A stretch of 64,000 nt of DNA from Gnetum montanum (Eukaryota > Streptophyta > Gnetopsida > Gnetales > Gnetaceae), in contig MNCI01002041.1 of the NCBI GenBank assembly GCA_015680685.1, positions 1,045,781 to 1,109,780 of the forward strand. The letters run 5' to 3'. Within the stretch, counting starts at the first letter, position 1. Each line of letters starts with the position of its first letter. The notes under the pieces were generated by a model. The model had not been told where the DNA came from. It worked only from the letters and a program-made list of their open reading frames with translations, and did not search any database. Position numbers and translations under genes: made by a program. Below, one piece after another: positions 33,301 through 44,854 of this stretch.

Positions 33301-36140
33301 CTTTCCTCTATTAGTGCTCACCTAGCACTGAGAGGCAAACAAATCATGATGTACCAACTACTTCACCATATCAAGGGTATTGATAAATTCACAATCTAAT
33401 GTTCAGATCCTAAGACCAGGTAACGAATTCTTAAAGGCCTTAAGAGCACACATCTTCCCCATAGACATAATGCTCATAGAATCAACTAAGGTCACCACTA
33501 GCCACATCTTTGTACCTGTGCTACCTGTAAGACCAAGACAATAGCTCAGAAATAGAAATGTTAGCAAGAAAATGATCATCACATCAACCTTATATACAAC
33601 TCTCAAGAATGATCACACAACAAAGAAATATCAATCTCACAACAACATAAAGAGCAAGACCTTAGTAACACGCACAGAGATCAATCATGCAAAACATTGA
33701 TGAATCAATTAGATATAGTCACACAAAAGAGTATATCATGAGACACACCCAAAGAGGAAGAACTGAAACATTATCAAAATTCTAATATTTTCCTCTAAAA
33801 AATGTTCCCAACCACTAACACTAGTTCCCACTAGGTTCAAAATCTCAACAATTCATAAGAGGCATGGACAATAGAGATTCATTATCTCAACTCGAAACAT
33901 AAGAAGGGAGACCAAAGTTTAACTAATAATAGATATCAACAAAGCTCCAACTCTAGCTATGAAGAGCAACATCAAAGAGGATGTGTCCATAAGGAAGACT
34001 CTCATCAAGAGAGGTGAGGTAACAATAAGAAACAACAATAGGATGACCTACTCCATAAGTTCTCCAAATCAAAATTCCTAAAGAAATGTCACCAATCAAA
34101 GAAGTGATGCAACAAAACCAAGGGCAACACAACTAACTCAAACAAGGGAGCACAACACACGAAAGCTCCACAACAAGGGCAATCATACCCAAACCACAAT
34201 AGGTTATCAAAACAAGACAATAAACATTTGACCTTGGAATGACATAAATGGCCTCAAAATGCATCCTCAATAGTTCCAACAATAATTCATCACGTTGCGT
34301 AGAGCCCAAAGCCTTTAGTTATGAACTATAGACACAATGAAAGTGACATGCATGCAGAATTTAAAAATGCAACCAAGAAAAACATGCACACACAACTAGA
34401 CAATATACAATCACCAACAAAAACATATGAAGTCTACCAGCAACATTCTTAATCCACCCAAAACAAGGCTCACCATGAGCACATGTCCGAAGGCCCTCCT
34501 TTCCAAGGTACTTGGGAATCAACATGTTCCAATTTGTAATTCCCATACTCATTGTATCTAGGATGAGTGGGAGTGCAAGGATACCAGATCCTACATAATT
34601 CAATCAATGCTAACTCAATATATGTCATCTAGGTGGAGACCGAAGCAGAGACTAAGTCCAGTTCATCCCAAATGAATCATTGGAGACCAAAGGTATGAGC
34701 TCCTCAAGCAACAACAATTTATATGTTTCCAATGGAACTCTTATTTGCCATATCAAATAAAAATACAACTGGTCTAGCCACAAGTAATCCAGTGGAGGAT
34801 AATACCACAAAGCGAATGTATATATCCTCTTGAAGAACAACACACATTAGTTTCTCACAACATAACATTGGCCCCATAATGAAGAGTGCATGAATCTTAC
34901 CATAAGGTAACTCTTCAAAGAACACATAAGGATATGATCCTATATCACCTAGATGTCAATTTGAAAGGACCATAAATAGAACAACCTTGATAGTGTAACA
35001 CATACAAGGGGAACATGCATATCATAGCATGATTACAAAAATGCCCCGATACCATCTGTAACAACATTGCCCCAACATCGTCCAACACCCCAAGGAATTC
35101 ACTAAGATCCAATCGATCTATGGTGGAAGACCTAGGAAATACACCTCTAACAAGCAAGCAACCCACAAAAGGGTACGAGCAATAACACAGATTCTTAACA
35201 TATGGTAATGCAGCTTAAGGAGAACAACTAACTCCAAATGAGGACCTTACAAAAAAGTACACAAGCAACCCTGTAGACATCAATGGAAGAGGAAACAATG
35301 CATCTACAAGAGGGTTCCTCATCCCTAGACCCCTCACTATCTTGTACAAGATTCAACTTAACATTGCACCAAAACTATCTAGTCCTGGATGCATACATAT
35401 GTACAACCACTGTAAAATCAAGGCCATGTAGTTCTCCAAGTGAGGGTAGTATGAAGAGGATTTGAAAAGGGATGCAATAGAAGGAAGTCCTGTTACAGGC
35501 TTGATACCTCCAAGCTAAGATGGGTTTTGCAAACCTGAGTGTCACTCAAGGATGCCTCAACGTGTTCCATGGTTCTTAAACCATGGGGAGAGCCCAGTAG
35601 AACCACTATCCTAAGAAATCTCTCACAATTGAAGTTTGGTTTTTGAAGTTAGATCAAAGCTTTCCAAACAATGTTTTTTAAATATTATTAAACCATAAGT
35701 GGTAATATGAAGAGATTGAGGTACCTAAAATGTAAATTTTTGGTAAAATCAAAACTAAAATTGTCTTAAACACAATTTTTTAAATGGAAAAAGCATAGAA
35801 ATTACCATCAAAATCATAGTAATGACTGCATACTTTATTGGTGATTATTTGAGGTAAATCTAGTTTTACTGATGGGTAAAAGAAAAATAAACAAAAATCT
35901 AGATTTTCAAATTTGGGAATAGTAAACTTCAAATTTTTAGAATCATGTACATAGAATGGGCACTTTTTTTTTCTTTTTCTTTTCTTTTATTTGTTTGTTG
36001 GTTGTGTTTGCAACCTATACTAAAGATTTCATATTATAATCAATATAGCGTTGGAACCATACATCCTATTCACTTGATGATCTATAGCTAGGAAATTCTT
36101 AGTGCAGTATCTATTTGGCTAAGTAAAAACAACTTAGAAC

Positions 36141-36185
36141 TTTATATATTCTTACTACACTATAATTGGACTAAGAATATATAAA
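36141..36185. repeat. 14-bp perfect inverted repeat, 17-bp spacer
   Basis: TTTATATATTCTTA at 36,141-36,154 and its exact reverse complement at 36,172-36,185. It sits at the 3' side of the SINE-like segment. Confidence 0.85.
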
Positions 36186-36189
36186 TTTC

Positions 36190-36320
36190 TAATTGGACTA
36201 TATATCTTGGGGTGTACACTAAGTATCTAACTCAACATTATCCACCATAATTGAACCCATGACCTAGAGCTTCCAAATCAAGTGTTTTACCACTAAGTTA
36301 ACACCTCATTGTTATCCCTA
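36190..36320 (-). mobile_element. possible tRNA-derived SINE (minus strand)
   Basis: On the minus strand, TTAACTTAGTGGTAA (36,288-36,302) resembles a polymerase III A box. GGTTCAATTAT (36,247-36,257) resembles a decayed B box about 35 bp later. The tRNA-like order and spacing fit a SINE head, but no tail or target duplication was found. Confidence 0.4.
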
Positions 36321-36755
36321 GGCTTTTTTTGTAGACTCAGTCTGAAATGATGTACTCTAAATATTTGTAATATTAGTATTCATTTTTTAGGATCCAACAC
36401 ATTAACCCCCCCTTCCACATCCCCTTCGCCCAATCTCAAATATAAAAATCAAATCATGTTGTTTAACAAGACAAGGAGCTAACCATTTCAACCATCTATC
36501 AGTAACTAAAATTACCTTATAGAATGATATTCTTACCAACAAGGTATAGCTAATACATTGATGATAAGTGATGAGCAATAGAGAATTCCAACACTCAACC
36601 ATACAAGTCACAAGTGCTCATGTGCAGCTATATTGTAATTTGTGGATGAACAATGTAAGTATACTAATAAGTTCATAAGAAGTTTGTGATCGTGGTCTTT
36701 CCACTTAGAGTTTGTGAGTTGCAAAATGTATGGTTTAACTCTTAGTGAGGCATAT

Positions 36756-37563
36756 TGATGAACCGCAATATTGGGACTGTGATATCAAAGCCTTCCATGC
36801 AATATCGAGCATCCAATATCGAGACCTACCTCATTGCCTATAAATAAGAGGTGAGCACACTTGGTTTTGGCAGTTAGTCTTAGTCCCTTACCCAAACTCT
36901 TACCTTTTTTCCTTTCTAGAGATAGAATTATTTCTAAGTGTCTGCAGTAAGAGTCATATAGTGAACGGATCTTTATTCGAGTATTATGTACCTGAGCACA
37001 CCTTATGTACAATAATAAAGACAAACTTTGTGATAAACCTTACAGCATTCAGAATAGATTAATTAATGTTAATTACTATTACTTAATGCTTTCCTTATTT
37101 AATTAATGCTCTCTCTCTCACCCTACAACTCTCCTAAGTAAGCACACTCAGTACGACCACTTCGAGCATGTGTGTAACACTTGGTAACCTAGTAACGATT
37201 AGTGTTTGGTAATCCCAATAGTGTTGCACTCGTTTAGGATGTGTACAATAGGTAAGAACAAATGCTGGTGTTAGGACTAGTTAAAGCATAATTGAGTAGT
37301 TAAATTAAATTAGTTACTTAGTTATCTCTCTCCTCCCTTTGTAGCATCAGGACCTAAAAACATAAAATCCATAAAAATCATGTACCTCAAGTTTACTTAA
37401 CCATACAATCATGCTATACAAGTAAGCTTAGGAAGACAATGATTGATCAACCCATTCTTGTTTGACAAAGGTGCATAAGCACTTAGTCCTTGGAATTTGA
37501 CCAGATTGTGCATGGATGCTTGTATTCGTATGGTTGAGCGTAGGGATACCTTGCTTCTCATCA
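36756..37563 (+). repeat. Athila-like 5' LTR of element A4 (808 bp)
   Basis: It starts TGATGAACCG and ends CTCATCA at 37,563, then the primer site. U3 has CAATATTG, GTGATATCA, CAATATCGAG words (36,768-36,825), all decayed GATATC-type palindromes, then TATAAATA at 36,839-36,846 and AATAAA at 37,014-37,019. A4 is the host of the T2 and T3 insertions. Confidence 0.8.
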
Positions 37564-37564
37564 T

Positions 37565-37582
37565 TGGCTCCGTTGCTAGGGA
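37565..37582 (+). other. primer binding site, tRNA-Asp type
   Basis: TGGCTCCGTTGCTAGGGA, one base after the LTR end. It differs at two C/T positions from TGGCGCCGTTGCCGGGGA-type sites common in plant gypsy elements, allowing for decay. Confidence 0.65.
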
Positions 37583-37702
37583 CTTTGTTGTTTGTGTGCT
37601 AATTAGAACTTAGGAAATCTTTCTCATCATTGGAAAGATCCCTAAGGGTTGGTTATCTTACAACTATTAAAAAGAAGAATATTGCACACTAAATAGACAA
37701 TT

Positions 37703-38708
37703 ATGTCTCCTTCTTCTTACCAAAGTGTTTCACCACCTAGGTCTGATACAGGGAACAATCAAAGGCGTACTACACATGATAATCTGCCAATACCTCAATA
37801 GTTTCTTGTGGTGTATATTCATCCTAAAGAAGATGTACCAAATTTTACCTTTATCCTCCATCAGGATGAACAACTGTGTTGGCATGATTTAGAAGGTAAC
37901 ATAGTGTTGCCTCCCAATAACTCAGTCTCGAGCATGCTCCTGCGTGATCTCACACGAATTAGTATGCAACACTTATAGGCAAAGTACGTTGTGCATGATC
38001 ATGACTCGAGAGAGTATTGACCCACGGAGGCACAACATCAAAGGGATCTACAATAGGAGAGATGTCATGAATCCATGAAGGAAAAGTTGTCTTAGAATGT
38101 CCTGTATATCATAAGTGAAAATGAGGGTGGTGAACCTGCCTTAGGAAGTCTCCCACATAATGATGTTCCTCTCGTTGACTTTGGTCAAGGGGTTGTATAT
38201 CAAAATCTTCACTCAAGTATCCATAACCTGGATTCTGGTACCGACAAACACAAAGGATCTGAAAAAGGAACACGAACACATGACAAAGATGAACATTCCA
38301 ATCATAATCGCGGGCTAGGCCATGACCACTAAAGAGAAGGTGGTAGGCACCGTCATGGTGATGATTCTCCTCCTTCTTCACCTTCATCATCTCCTTCACC
38401 CTCTCCTTCAAGATCTGGACACAGTCATAAGGAAAAAGACCATGAGAATAATAGTAATCAAAACAGAGAGCATAGATGAAATAGTTGAGAAAGGGAACAA
38501 GGGCATTCTAGAGAATCACAACAAGAAAGAAGGAAGAGTAGGGAACAACATAGGCATCATAGACGCCATAGATATTATGATCACGATGAATCCCTACTTG
38601 CTACCTAAAGTATGCTAGACATAACTAAGGTTGTTAGAGTTCCAAAAAGGCACCAAAAAGATAGTAGGATCAAGAGATTAGACATGAACAATATCCCATG
38701 ATTTGAAG
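37703..38708 (+). pseudogene. gag of Athila-like element A4, 5' part
   Basis: The frame starts MSPSSYQSVSPPRSD at 37,703. It carries an acidic N-terminal region, then a serine/proline run (PPSSPSSSPSPSPSRSGHS) and a basic R/H/E-rich run, all interrupted by stops. It is cut at 38,708 within NNIP*FEG and resumes at 57,481. The last 525 bp are duplicated at 56,956-57,480. Confidence 0.65.
38184..38708 (+). repeat. 525-bp direct repeat, left copy (empty-site version)
   Basis: Same length as 56,956-57,480 with about 3-4% differences by eye, nearly all transitions. The left copy runs through the T2 insertion point without interruption. The right copy begins exactly at the T2 LTR end. Confidence 0.9.
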
Positions 38709-38841
38709 TGTGTGGTACGTTGCACACAGAACTCTATTTACGCCGTCGACATACACACAACTGCTAAATTTACGCTGCACTCTCTACGCCGTAGATCCCA
38801 TCTACGCTATGCACTGACCCTGCACACGCTATACGCCAGTT
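38709..38841 (+). repeat. fragment of Tat leader sequence abutting T2 LTR
   Basis: 133 bp that align with the T2 leader at about 40,452-40,580 (shared CTACGCCGTAGATCCCATCT). A piece of another T2-family element therefore sits between the A4 gag break and the T2 5' LTR. Confidence 0.8.
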
Positions 38842-38984
38842 TGAAACACCACAAAATTTTGAGCTTAGTACCTTTCCAACAAGAAGCAGGTCTCTGCGAC
38901 CCACAAACAACCACGGCTACATCTAGTATCAAACACAGCAACTTCAGAGATCAAGATACTTAATTTTCACTAAGTATGCATTCT

Positions 38985-39425
38985 CAGCGTATACGCCCAA
39001 GTTTACATTCTTAGCGTATACGCCCAGCGTATACGCTCAAGTTCATATCCACAGCGTATACGACTAGCGTATACGCCCAACATTCTCAACGTATACGCCC
39101 AGCGTGTACGCCTGATGTTCACAACGTATACGCCTAGCGTATACGCCCAGCGTGCACGACCAGCATACACACCTCACAAGTACGTTCAGCAGGTACAACT
39201 GATGAATACACCTAGCATGCAATCCCCAAAGACGGCATGGAAATAGCACTACAGAGCAAGACTTGGTACAAGGTAGCAACCATCGGCGTATATGCCAGCA
39301 ACCATTAGCGTATATGCCCCGACGTATACGCTCAGCATCCATAGCGTGTACACCCAGCACATCCAACGTATACACACAATGTATATGCCCAGAGTCTACG
39401 CTCGCCTGATACAGCGTATACGCCC
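38985..39425. promoter_or_regulatory. GCGTATACGC array in T2 5' LTR
   Basis: More than fifteen copies of GCGTATACGC or one- to two-base variants, with irregular spacing, often as pairs GCGTATACGCCCAGCGTATACGC. The array ends about 95 bp upstream of the TATA box. The word is a 10-base palindrome. Confidence 0.9.
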
Positions 39426-39484
39426 AGCAAATGTAACATGTTGTACACTTGTAAATTTCATTCTTTCGCACCTAGTCAACACGC

Positions 39485-39528
39485 CACGTGTCACCCAACC
39501 CGAGTCTAACGTCAAAACCTGTATAAAA
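39485..39528 (+). promoter_or_regulatory. T2 LTR core promoter: CACGTGTC box and TATAAAA
   Basis: GCCACGTGTCACCC, a G-box/ABRE-like site, lies 32 bp upstream of GTATAAAAGCC. It is conserved in the 3' LTR (56,325 and 56,362) and in T3 (59,142 and 59,104). Confidence 0.7.
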
Positions 39529-40107
39529 GCCCCAATTTTTCACTAGATCTAAGTCGGTTGGTAAATGTTTAGAGCAAATCAGAGCAAAGACGCTGAGAAC
39601 CAGAGCAAAGAACCTTGTATGCTGGACAACCCTGTACGCTGAGCATACAGCCTCTACGCTGTGCCTACAGTGTGAACCAGCCCACAGTCATCCCTGCATT
39701 TACCGGGGATTTTCGTCCGCCTTGTGTTAAAGCCACAACTGCGTTAGACCGGTGCATTGTAACTCTCATTTTGAAATACCATTGTTACATTTTCTTCCTA
39801 AAATCTGTTACAGTTTCCATTAATTGTTGCATGTTCATTGTTTATGCTGTTTTACGTTTACACTCTGTTTACATCAATTACGTTGTTTACGCTCTATTTT
39901 GCATCTTTCACGCCGTTTACGTATAACACCTCGGTGTACGTTTGGGGAAATCCTTACTTGATCCGCGTGCAAACCACTCAAAGTACTTTGCCTTCATTCA
40001 TTCCAACTTGCCCTCAGGCGAAGGTAGGATCTTCTATGCATGTTTAGTAATCCCCCGATCTCTGTTTCCTTCCAGCCGGAGACCGACGATTTCGGACGGT
40101 ACAGAAA

Positions 40108-40127
40108 TTAGTGCTAGAAGGAGGGCC
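40108..40127 (+). other. candidate primer binding site of T2
   Basis: TTAGTGCTAGAAGGAGGGCC, four bases after the LTR end. It shares CTAGAAGGAGGRCC with T1 at 27,151-27,170. Confidence 0.55.
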
Positions 40128-40154
40128 TCTGCCTAAAACTTACTGTCTCAGAGC

Positions 40155-40870
40155 TCTCAGGGTCTACGCTGTTAGGTATATGCCAACCTTACCTACAAAC
40201 TTCCCAGCATCTACACTGTTGAGCATCTACGCTGCCGACCATACACTGATTCTTTCTGCAAACCTCCCAACATTTACGCTGCGTACTTAAAACTTACTAT
40301 TTACAAACTATCCAGCATCTACGCCGTTGAGCGTCTACGCTATCCATTTAAAACTTACCATCTGCAAGTCTCCCAGCGTCTACGCTGTTAACCATACACT
40401 GACTCTATTTGCAAAATCCCCAGCGTCTACGCTGCACACTTTACGCTGCAGATTTTGTTTACGTTGCACACAAAACTCTGTTTACGCCGCCAACATACAC
40501 GCAACTGCTAAATTTACACTGCACTCTCTACGCCGTAGATCCCATCTACGCTATGCACTGACCCTGCACACGCTATATGCTAACTCTGTCTACGCCTTAC
40601 GCCGTAAACTCGTTTACACTGTTATCCATATATGCTACACTCTGTACGCTGTAACCCTGTTTACGTTGTACACAGATGCTGTATACGCTGCTTACCGTAT
40701 ACGCTGTATGCTCTACATCGTAGATTTGTTACGCTGACACTATACGTTGTCTACCTATACGCTGCATACCTATACGCTGTCTACGCTATCATTTTATGTC
40801 GATCGTTGAAGCATATACGTTGTACGCTACCAACGTAGGTTTACGCTGCACTAAGTACACTAATTTCACA
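40155..40870. repeat. T2 leader array of TCTACGCTG/TTTACGCTG words
   Basis: Dozens of copies of (T)YTACGCYGT or YTACGCTG, mostly 8-30 bp apart, fill the leader between primer site and gag. The word contains TACGC, the half site of GCGTATACGC. Confidence 0.85.
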
Positions 40871-42486
40871 TCTCTACACCATGTCATATTCTCAACAGTT
40901 CATCATGAACACCGCGAACACCATCGCTACAACCACCCAGGTCACAGACCTTGTAAGCACCATGGCCATTCAACAGCCCATGGTACAACCCACAATGGGG
41001 CCTCGCCGGTCTCTTAGGTTGCAAGGGAGGAATCCATCGTCCAACATCATAACCTAAGACCAGTACAACTTCATATGCATGAAAATACAAGCCAGCTTAG
41101 CTATGGATCGAGCCAAAATAGAAGTTAAAAGGTAATACAAGCTTTTCTACAGGGGGGGACAAGAGTTCATTCCTTCCTCGTATGACATCATCCCTCTTCC
41201 AAAGCCTTACTCTGAGCTCATCACATAACTCCTCCTGCAAAGGAGCCAGTCGCTAGATCAGCCTATAGTAAATTCTCAATCGGAAGAGGAGGATGAGTTC
41301 GCTGCCCAATCCGAACATGAAGACTCGTACCACACCCTTAGCCCACAAACCCATGTTAACTCGTTGTTCCATCCAGGCACAGGGGAAATCACATCCATCC
41401 AACCCCTTAGATTTACCCAAGCACAAGTACCTCTGCCAGAAACATCCGCGCTTGTTCATATTCCTCCTCCAAGCGACCCGTAAATCAATACGATTCCTCT
41501 AGCTATTCTCCCTGCTGCAGCTGTAGGCCCATCCTCGCAAGTACCACCCCCTCACAATAATGTGGGAGCAACCTTCCCACCCCGGGTGATCGGGATGCCG
41601 CATGTGATACCGGCATCTACGTCTGCTCATTATATTCCCCGCATCCAAACTCGTGGAGCCCCTTTCACAGCTATGACCCAACAAGCTTAGGGGGTTCCTA
41701 CACAAAACATGGTCGGGCAATGGGCAGCGATGGATTCTCAATCACATCAACCCCCTCATTATAACATGCTACCTCACACAATTCCACCAATCAGTATCCC
41801 TCAAGGACAACCACAACAACAACAACACAGTATGCCACCCTTAATACCACCCACTATAAACATTCCACAAGTACAATCGCCAACTACACAGCTTTCAGCC
41901 TTCCAACCTACTATTCAACAATCTAATCTATACACTGCACCACATCCCCAAGTTGCCACCTCACCTAGCGCTCAAGACTAGGCAGATGCTAAAAAACTAA
42001 TGCAAGAACTAACTGACGAGGTCAAATGCCTCAAAACAGCTACCGACGAAGAGTTGAAGGTAGTGGACTTTTACCACGATGACCCCATCAGCTCTTCCAT
42101 TCCGTCCCTAACCTTACCCAAAGGTGTATCATTGCCTACGCTAACTAAATATAATGGGGAGATGGACCCCAATGCTCACCTTATAACATTTAGACTAGAA
42201 TGTGCATTACTCTAGGCGTGGCCACATGCCATTTTGTGAGTGTTCCCTATGTCCCTCGCAGGGAGAGCACTTGATTGGTATCGGGCTTTGCCGAGAAACT
42301 CAATATTTTCCTTGGAAGAGTTGTTACATCAATTCGTGACCAGGTTCAAGTATAACTTGAAACCTGAAGCAACACTCGATAGTCTTATACAGGTCAAACA
42401 AGCACCTCTAGAACCCGTACAAAAATTCATCCAAAGGTGGAGTGCTGCTCTCAATGAGCTCCATGAGCCAATCCCGCAGACATATC

Positions 42487-42487
42487 N
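42487..42487. other. single N standing for missing gag sequence
   Basis: Compared with T1 gag, the stretch from VEAQLLTIFKGAV to the lysine-rich linker is absent exactly at this N, so the N hides a gap or marks a misassembled deletion. Confidence 0.6.
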
Positions 42488-43067
42488 AAAACCGTCGGTG
42501 GCCCCTACTAATTATACTAAACCTACTCCCGCGACTGCACTAGAATCATCCTCATCGTAGAACCCAACACCGAACCGTATGAGAAACTTTGAGAGAAAAG
42601 AACCCTCCCAATATACACCACTGCCTATGAAACCATCCCAGCTATTTGACCAACTCCTGAAGGTAGGGTTAATGAAACATAAGCAGTTGTCCCCGGCAGC
42701 GATACAAAGGCATGATCGGTTTTGTCAACTGGTTCAGAATCCAAGCTTAGCAATGCCAGATGAGCCCCCAGTACCCAAAGGTTTTAGGATGGACCGTTTC
42801 TGCGACTATCACCAATGTAATGGGCATGGCATGGATTATTGTTTCACCCTGAAGCAAGACATACAACGAATGATCGACGGAGGCCAAATCACTTTTGATG
42901 AGGCCAATCCCGTCCAACCGCAAAATCAGGCCATGGGCATGTATAAAGACCCTCTGAATACCAAAGAGGCACCCTATGTTATTAACACAATTTACCTAGA
43001 TAACGAACCTGAAACACCGAGCATTAACACTGTCTACTCTGACCATGAACAACAAACGCCTAACAAG

Positions 43068-43440
43068 CCATTTGTAGTACGTATTCCTCTCACTACATCA
43101 ACATCCATGCCTCAATCATCATACACCTCGCAGCAGCCATATGTTGTCCGCATACCCCCCACCGTAGCGACATCTAACACCCCGACACGTGAAAAACCAT
43201 ACGTGGTGCGTGTACCTCCCACCGTCACTACCTCAAATCTACCAACCCCTCCTACTCGGCCTGCCCCTTACGTAGTCCGAGTACCACCGGCCGTTGCAAC
43301 AACGGAGGTCCAACCTCCGCCTAAACCAACCCCATACGTCGTTAGGACACTCGGAAGTCCTAATGATTACCAATCCTCCACCTCGCAAATGCAAAGTAAA
43401 TCTAGTCCTTATGTCATCAGGGTGCCCAACCCACCTCCCC
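43068..43440 (+). repeat. in-frame PYVVRVPP repeats at gag C-terminus
   Basis: Six copies of P-[YF]-V-[VI]-R-[VIT], usually followed by PP.V.T, at intervals of about 18-27 residues. T1 has a single PFVIRMP at the same place. The array expanded in T2. Confidence 0.85.
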
Positions 43441-43723
43441 TCAACCACATCCGACTGTCCAAACGCAATCTCGCCTGACTCCATACATAGTACGAATCCC
43501 AAAACAACCTGAGGCTCCAAAATCAACTGCACCCTCACGCCACACACGAGAACGCTTAGCGGATAAGCTCACATGTGAACGGTTGGAGAAGGAGCATCAA
43601 CGGCTAGCTGTAGGTCCACCTAAACCCACTCCGCTAAATGCAATACCTATGACATAACCTAACAATCAACCAAACACAAGCCATGAGGGTGAATCATCTA
43701 GAAAACACGATACGTCTAAAACA

Positions 43724-44848
43724 ATGACTTTGGGAAAAAATGACAAACCAACGACGCACGAAATAAAACTGTTGGGCCCAATGGACCAAGTGACTGCCGA
43801 TAAACATGCACCCAACAGTAGAGACTTAGCAACAGCCCTAACACAAGTCACTCAAGCACTCAAAAAAAAGAATACTTCATTGAGCTTATATGACTTAGTT
43901 TTAACATCACAAACATATCGTGAAGCTTTGGTGTGCATGTTAACGTCTATCCCAGTAAGCGAGGACTTGCCCCCAAATGAACCTTCCATTCACGTGGTAA
44001 TGTACTCGTCCCAAGGGTCAACTTCCAAACCATTAAGTTTCCACAATGATAACATCAAGGTGGATAAGAAAACAAGGGAGATAACAACAGCCCCTATGTT
44101 CATAACAATAAAGGTAAACCAATTCAAAATACATAGGGTCCATGTAGATGATGGAGCCGCCACAAACGTGGTACCATATCCCATCGTCGAACAACTGGGG
44201 CTTACAGAGCTAATCAAACCAACGACCACCACATGTTTGAAATCATTCAATGGGTCGCGCATCATAGTTAAGGTCACCCTGACTTTAGACTTCATAGCAG
44301 GGGACCAATTCCCCACATCCGCCGACTTTGTAGTAATCGATGAAATGCCAGGATTCAACCTAATATTAGGAAGGCCCTGGTTAGCCCAACTGAAAGTAGT
44401 CTCATCCCCTATACACAAAGAGATTCATTTGCGTTATGAAGGTGGTGAAATCATCATACACAGGGAGGCTGCTACACCCATCATCTCATCGTACATAGAT
44501 ATAGACCAAGGCTCAGAGGTTAAGCTCGAAGAGCCTAGACAACATGAAATAAATGAACAACAACCGGTAAGCAAAAATCCTTTAAACTTAAGAGAAAATC
44601 CACCCAAAACAGAAACACCCAAGCTTGACATTTTACATACACCTCCTCACTTAGAAACAACTAACACAGAACTCACAATAAATATTGAAACGTCTGAAAA
44701 CACCGATGCGGGAACAATTCCATTAGATGTCCCTTGGGCTGAATTACCATTCAACGTGATCAGCGAAGGAGATGCTAAATATAGAATCATACCCGCTAAC
44801 ACATCACCTAATGTCAAAATGAGAAAAATCAAAAAACTACTAAAATAA
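43724..44848 (+). CDS. aspartic protease region of T2 (374 codons open)
   Basis: The longest uninterrupted frame of the sense strand. Residues 56-75 (YDLVLTSQTYREALVCMLTS) match T1. The catalytic motif VHVDDGAATNVVPYPIVEQL is at about 139-158 with D143-G144. GFNLILGRPWLAQL follows at about 210. The tail ends AELPFNVISEGDAKYRI and a basic stretch. It is in a different frame from gag, so a frameshift near 43,480 separates them. Its product would cleave gag-pol. It ends just before the slot-1 repeats and is transcribed toward the aORF end. Confidence 0.85.
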   Translation: MTLGKNDKPTTHEIKLLGPMDQVTADKHAPNSRDLATALTQVTQALKKKNTSLSLYDLVLTSQTYREALVCMLTSIPVSEDLPPNEPSIHVVMYSSQGSTSKPLSFHNDNIKVDKKTREITTAPMFITIKVNQFKIHRVHVDDGAATNVVPYPIVEQLGLTELIKPTTTTCLKSFNGSRIIVKVTLTLDFIAGDQFPTSADFVVIDEMPGFNLILGRPWLAQLKVVSSPIHKEIHLRYEGGEIIIHREAATPIISSYIDIDQGSEVKLEEPRQHEINEQQPVSKNPLNLRENPPKTETPKLDILHTPPHLETTNTELTINIETSENTDAGTIPLDVPWAELPFNVISEGDAKYRIIPANTSPNVKMRKIKKLLK

Positions 44849-44854
44849 TAACAA

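Larger units (their letters stand above)
30909..36140. other. unassigned DNA, no domain recognised
   Basis: About 5.2 kb without RT, protease, integrase, transposase or host-gene signatures on either strand. An open frame of 130 codons at 32,237-32,629 (plus) has no recognisable motif. Two tandem-repeat patches are listed separately. The high content of short 'caccatag', 'aagagcaca' type phrases suggests old repetitive DNA. Confidence 0.5.
38842..40103 (+). repeat. 5' LTR of T2 (1,262 bp)
   Basis: TGAAACACCACAAAATTTTG...GGTACA. U3 is dominated by GCGTATACGC words, then CACGTG at 39,485-39,490 and TATAAAA at 39,522-39,528. It pairs with the 3' LTR at 55,652-56,955 with scattered, mostly transition differences and small indels. 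Confidence 0.9.
40881..43478 (+). pseudogene. gag of T2
   Basis: The start MSYSQQFIMNTANTI at 40,881 aligns with the T1 gag start. It keeps one frame to 43,478 with stops at several places (for example near 41,055 and 41,979). A Q/P-rich region covers 41,700-41,980. The capsid block SLAGRALDWYRALPRNSIFS and FVTRFKYNLKPEATLDSLI is at 42,246-42,390. The N at 42,487 replaces about 70 codons present in T1. A zinc-like block CDYHQCNGHGMDYC is near 42,803. The C-terminal tail carries PYVVRVPP repeats. The frame is lost after 43,478, but related sequence (PYIVRIPKQP) continues. Confidence 0.85.

Noticed and set aside
37565-37582. Functional tRNA-related gene
   Set aside because: An 18-base match only, placed one base after an LTR end, which fits a primer site.
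38322-38618. Histidine- and lysine-rich plus frames in the 525-bp repeat as independent genes
   Set aside because: They are alternative frames of the serine/proline- and arginine-rich part of the A4 gag.
38985-39425. CRISPR-like array of GCGTATACGC
   Set aside because: The word is only 10 bp, spacing is irregular, no cas-like genes exist, and the context is a plant LTR promoter.
43990-44418. Minus-strand open frame opposite T2 protease
   Set aside because: Shadow of the conserved protease frame on the other strand.
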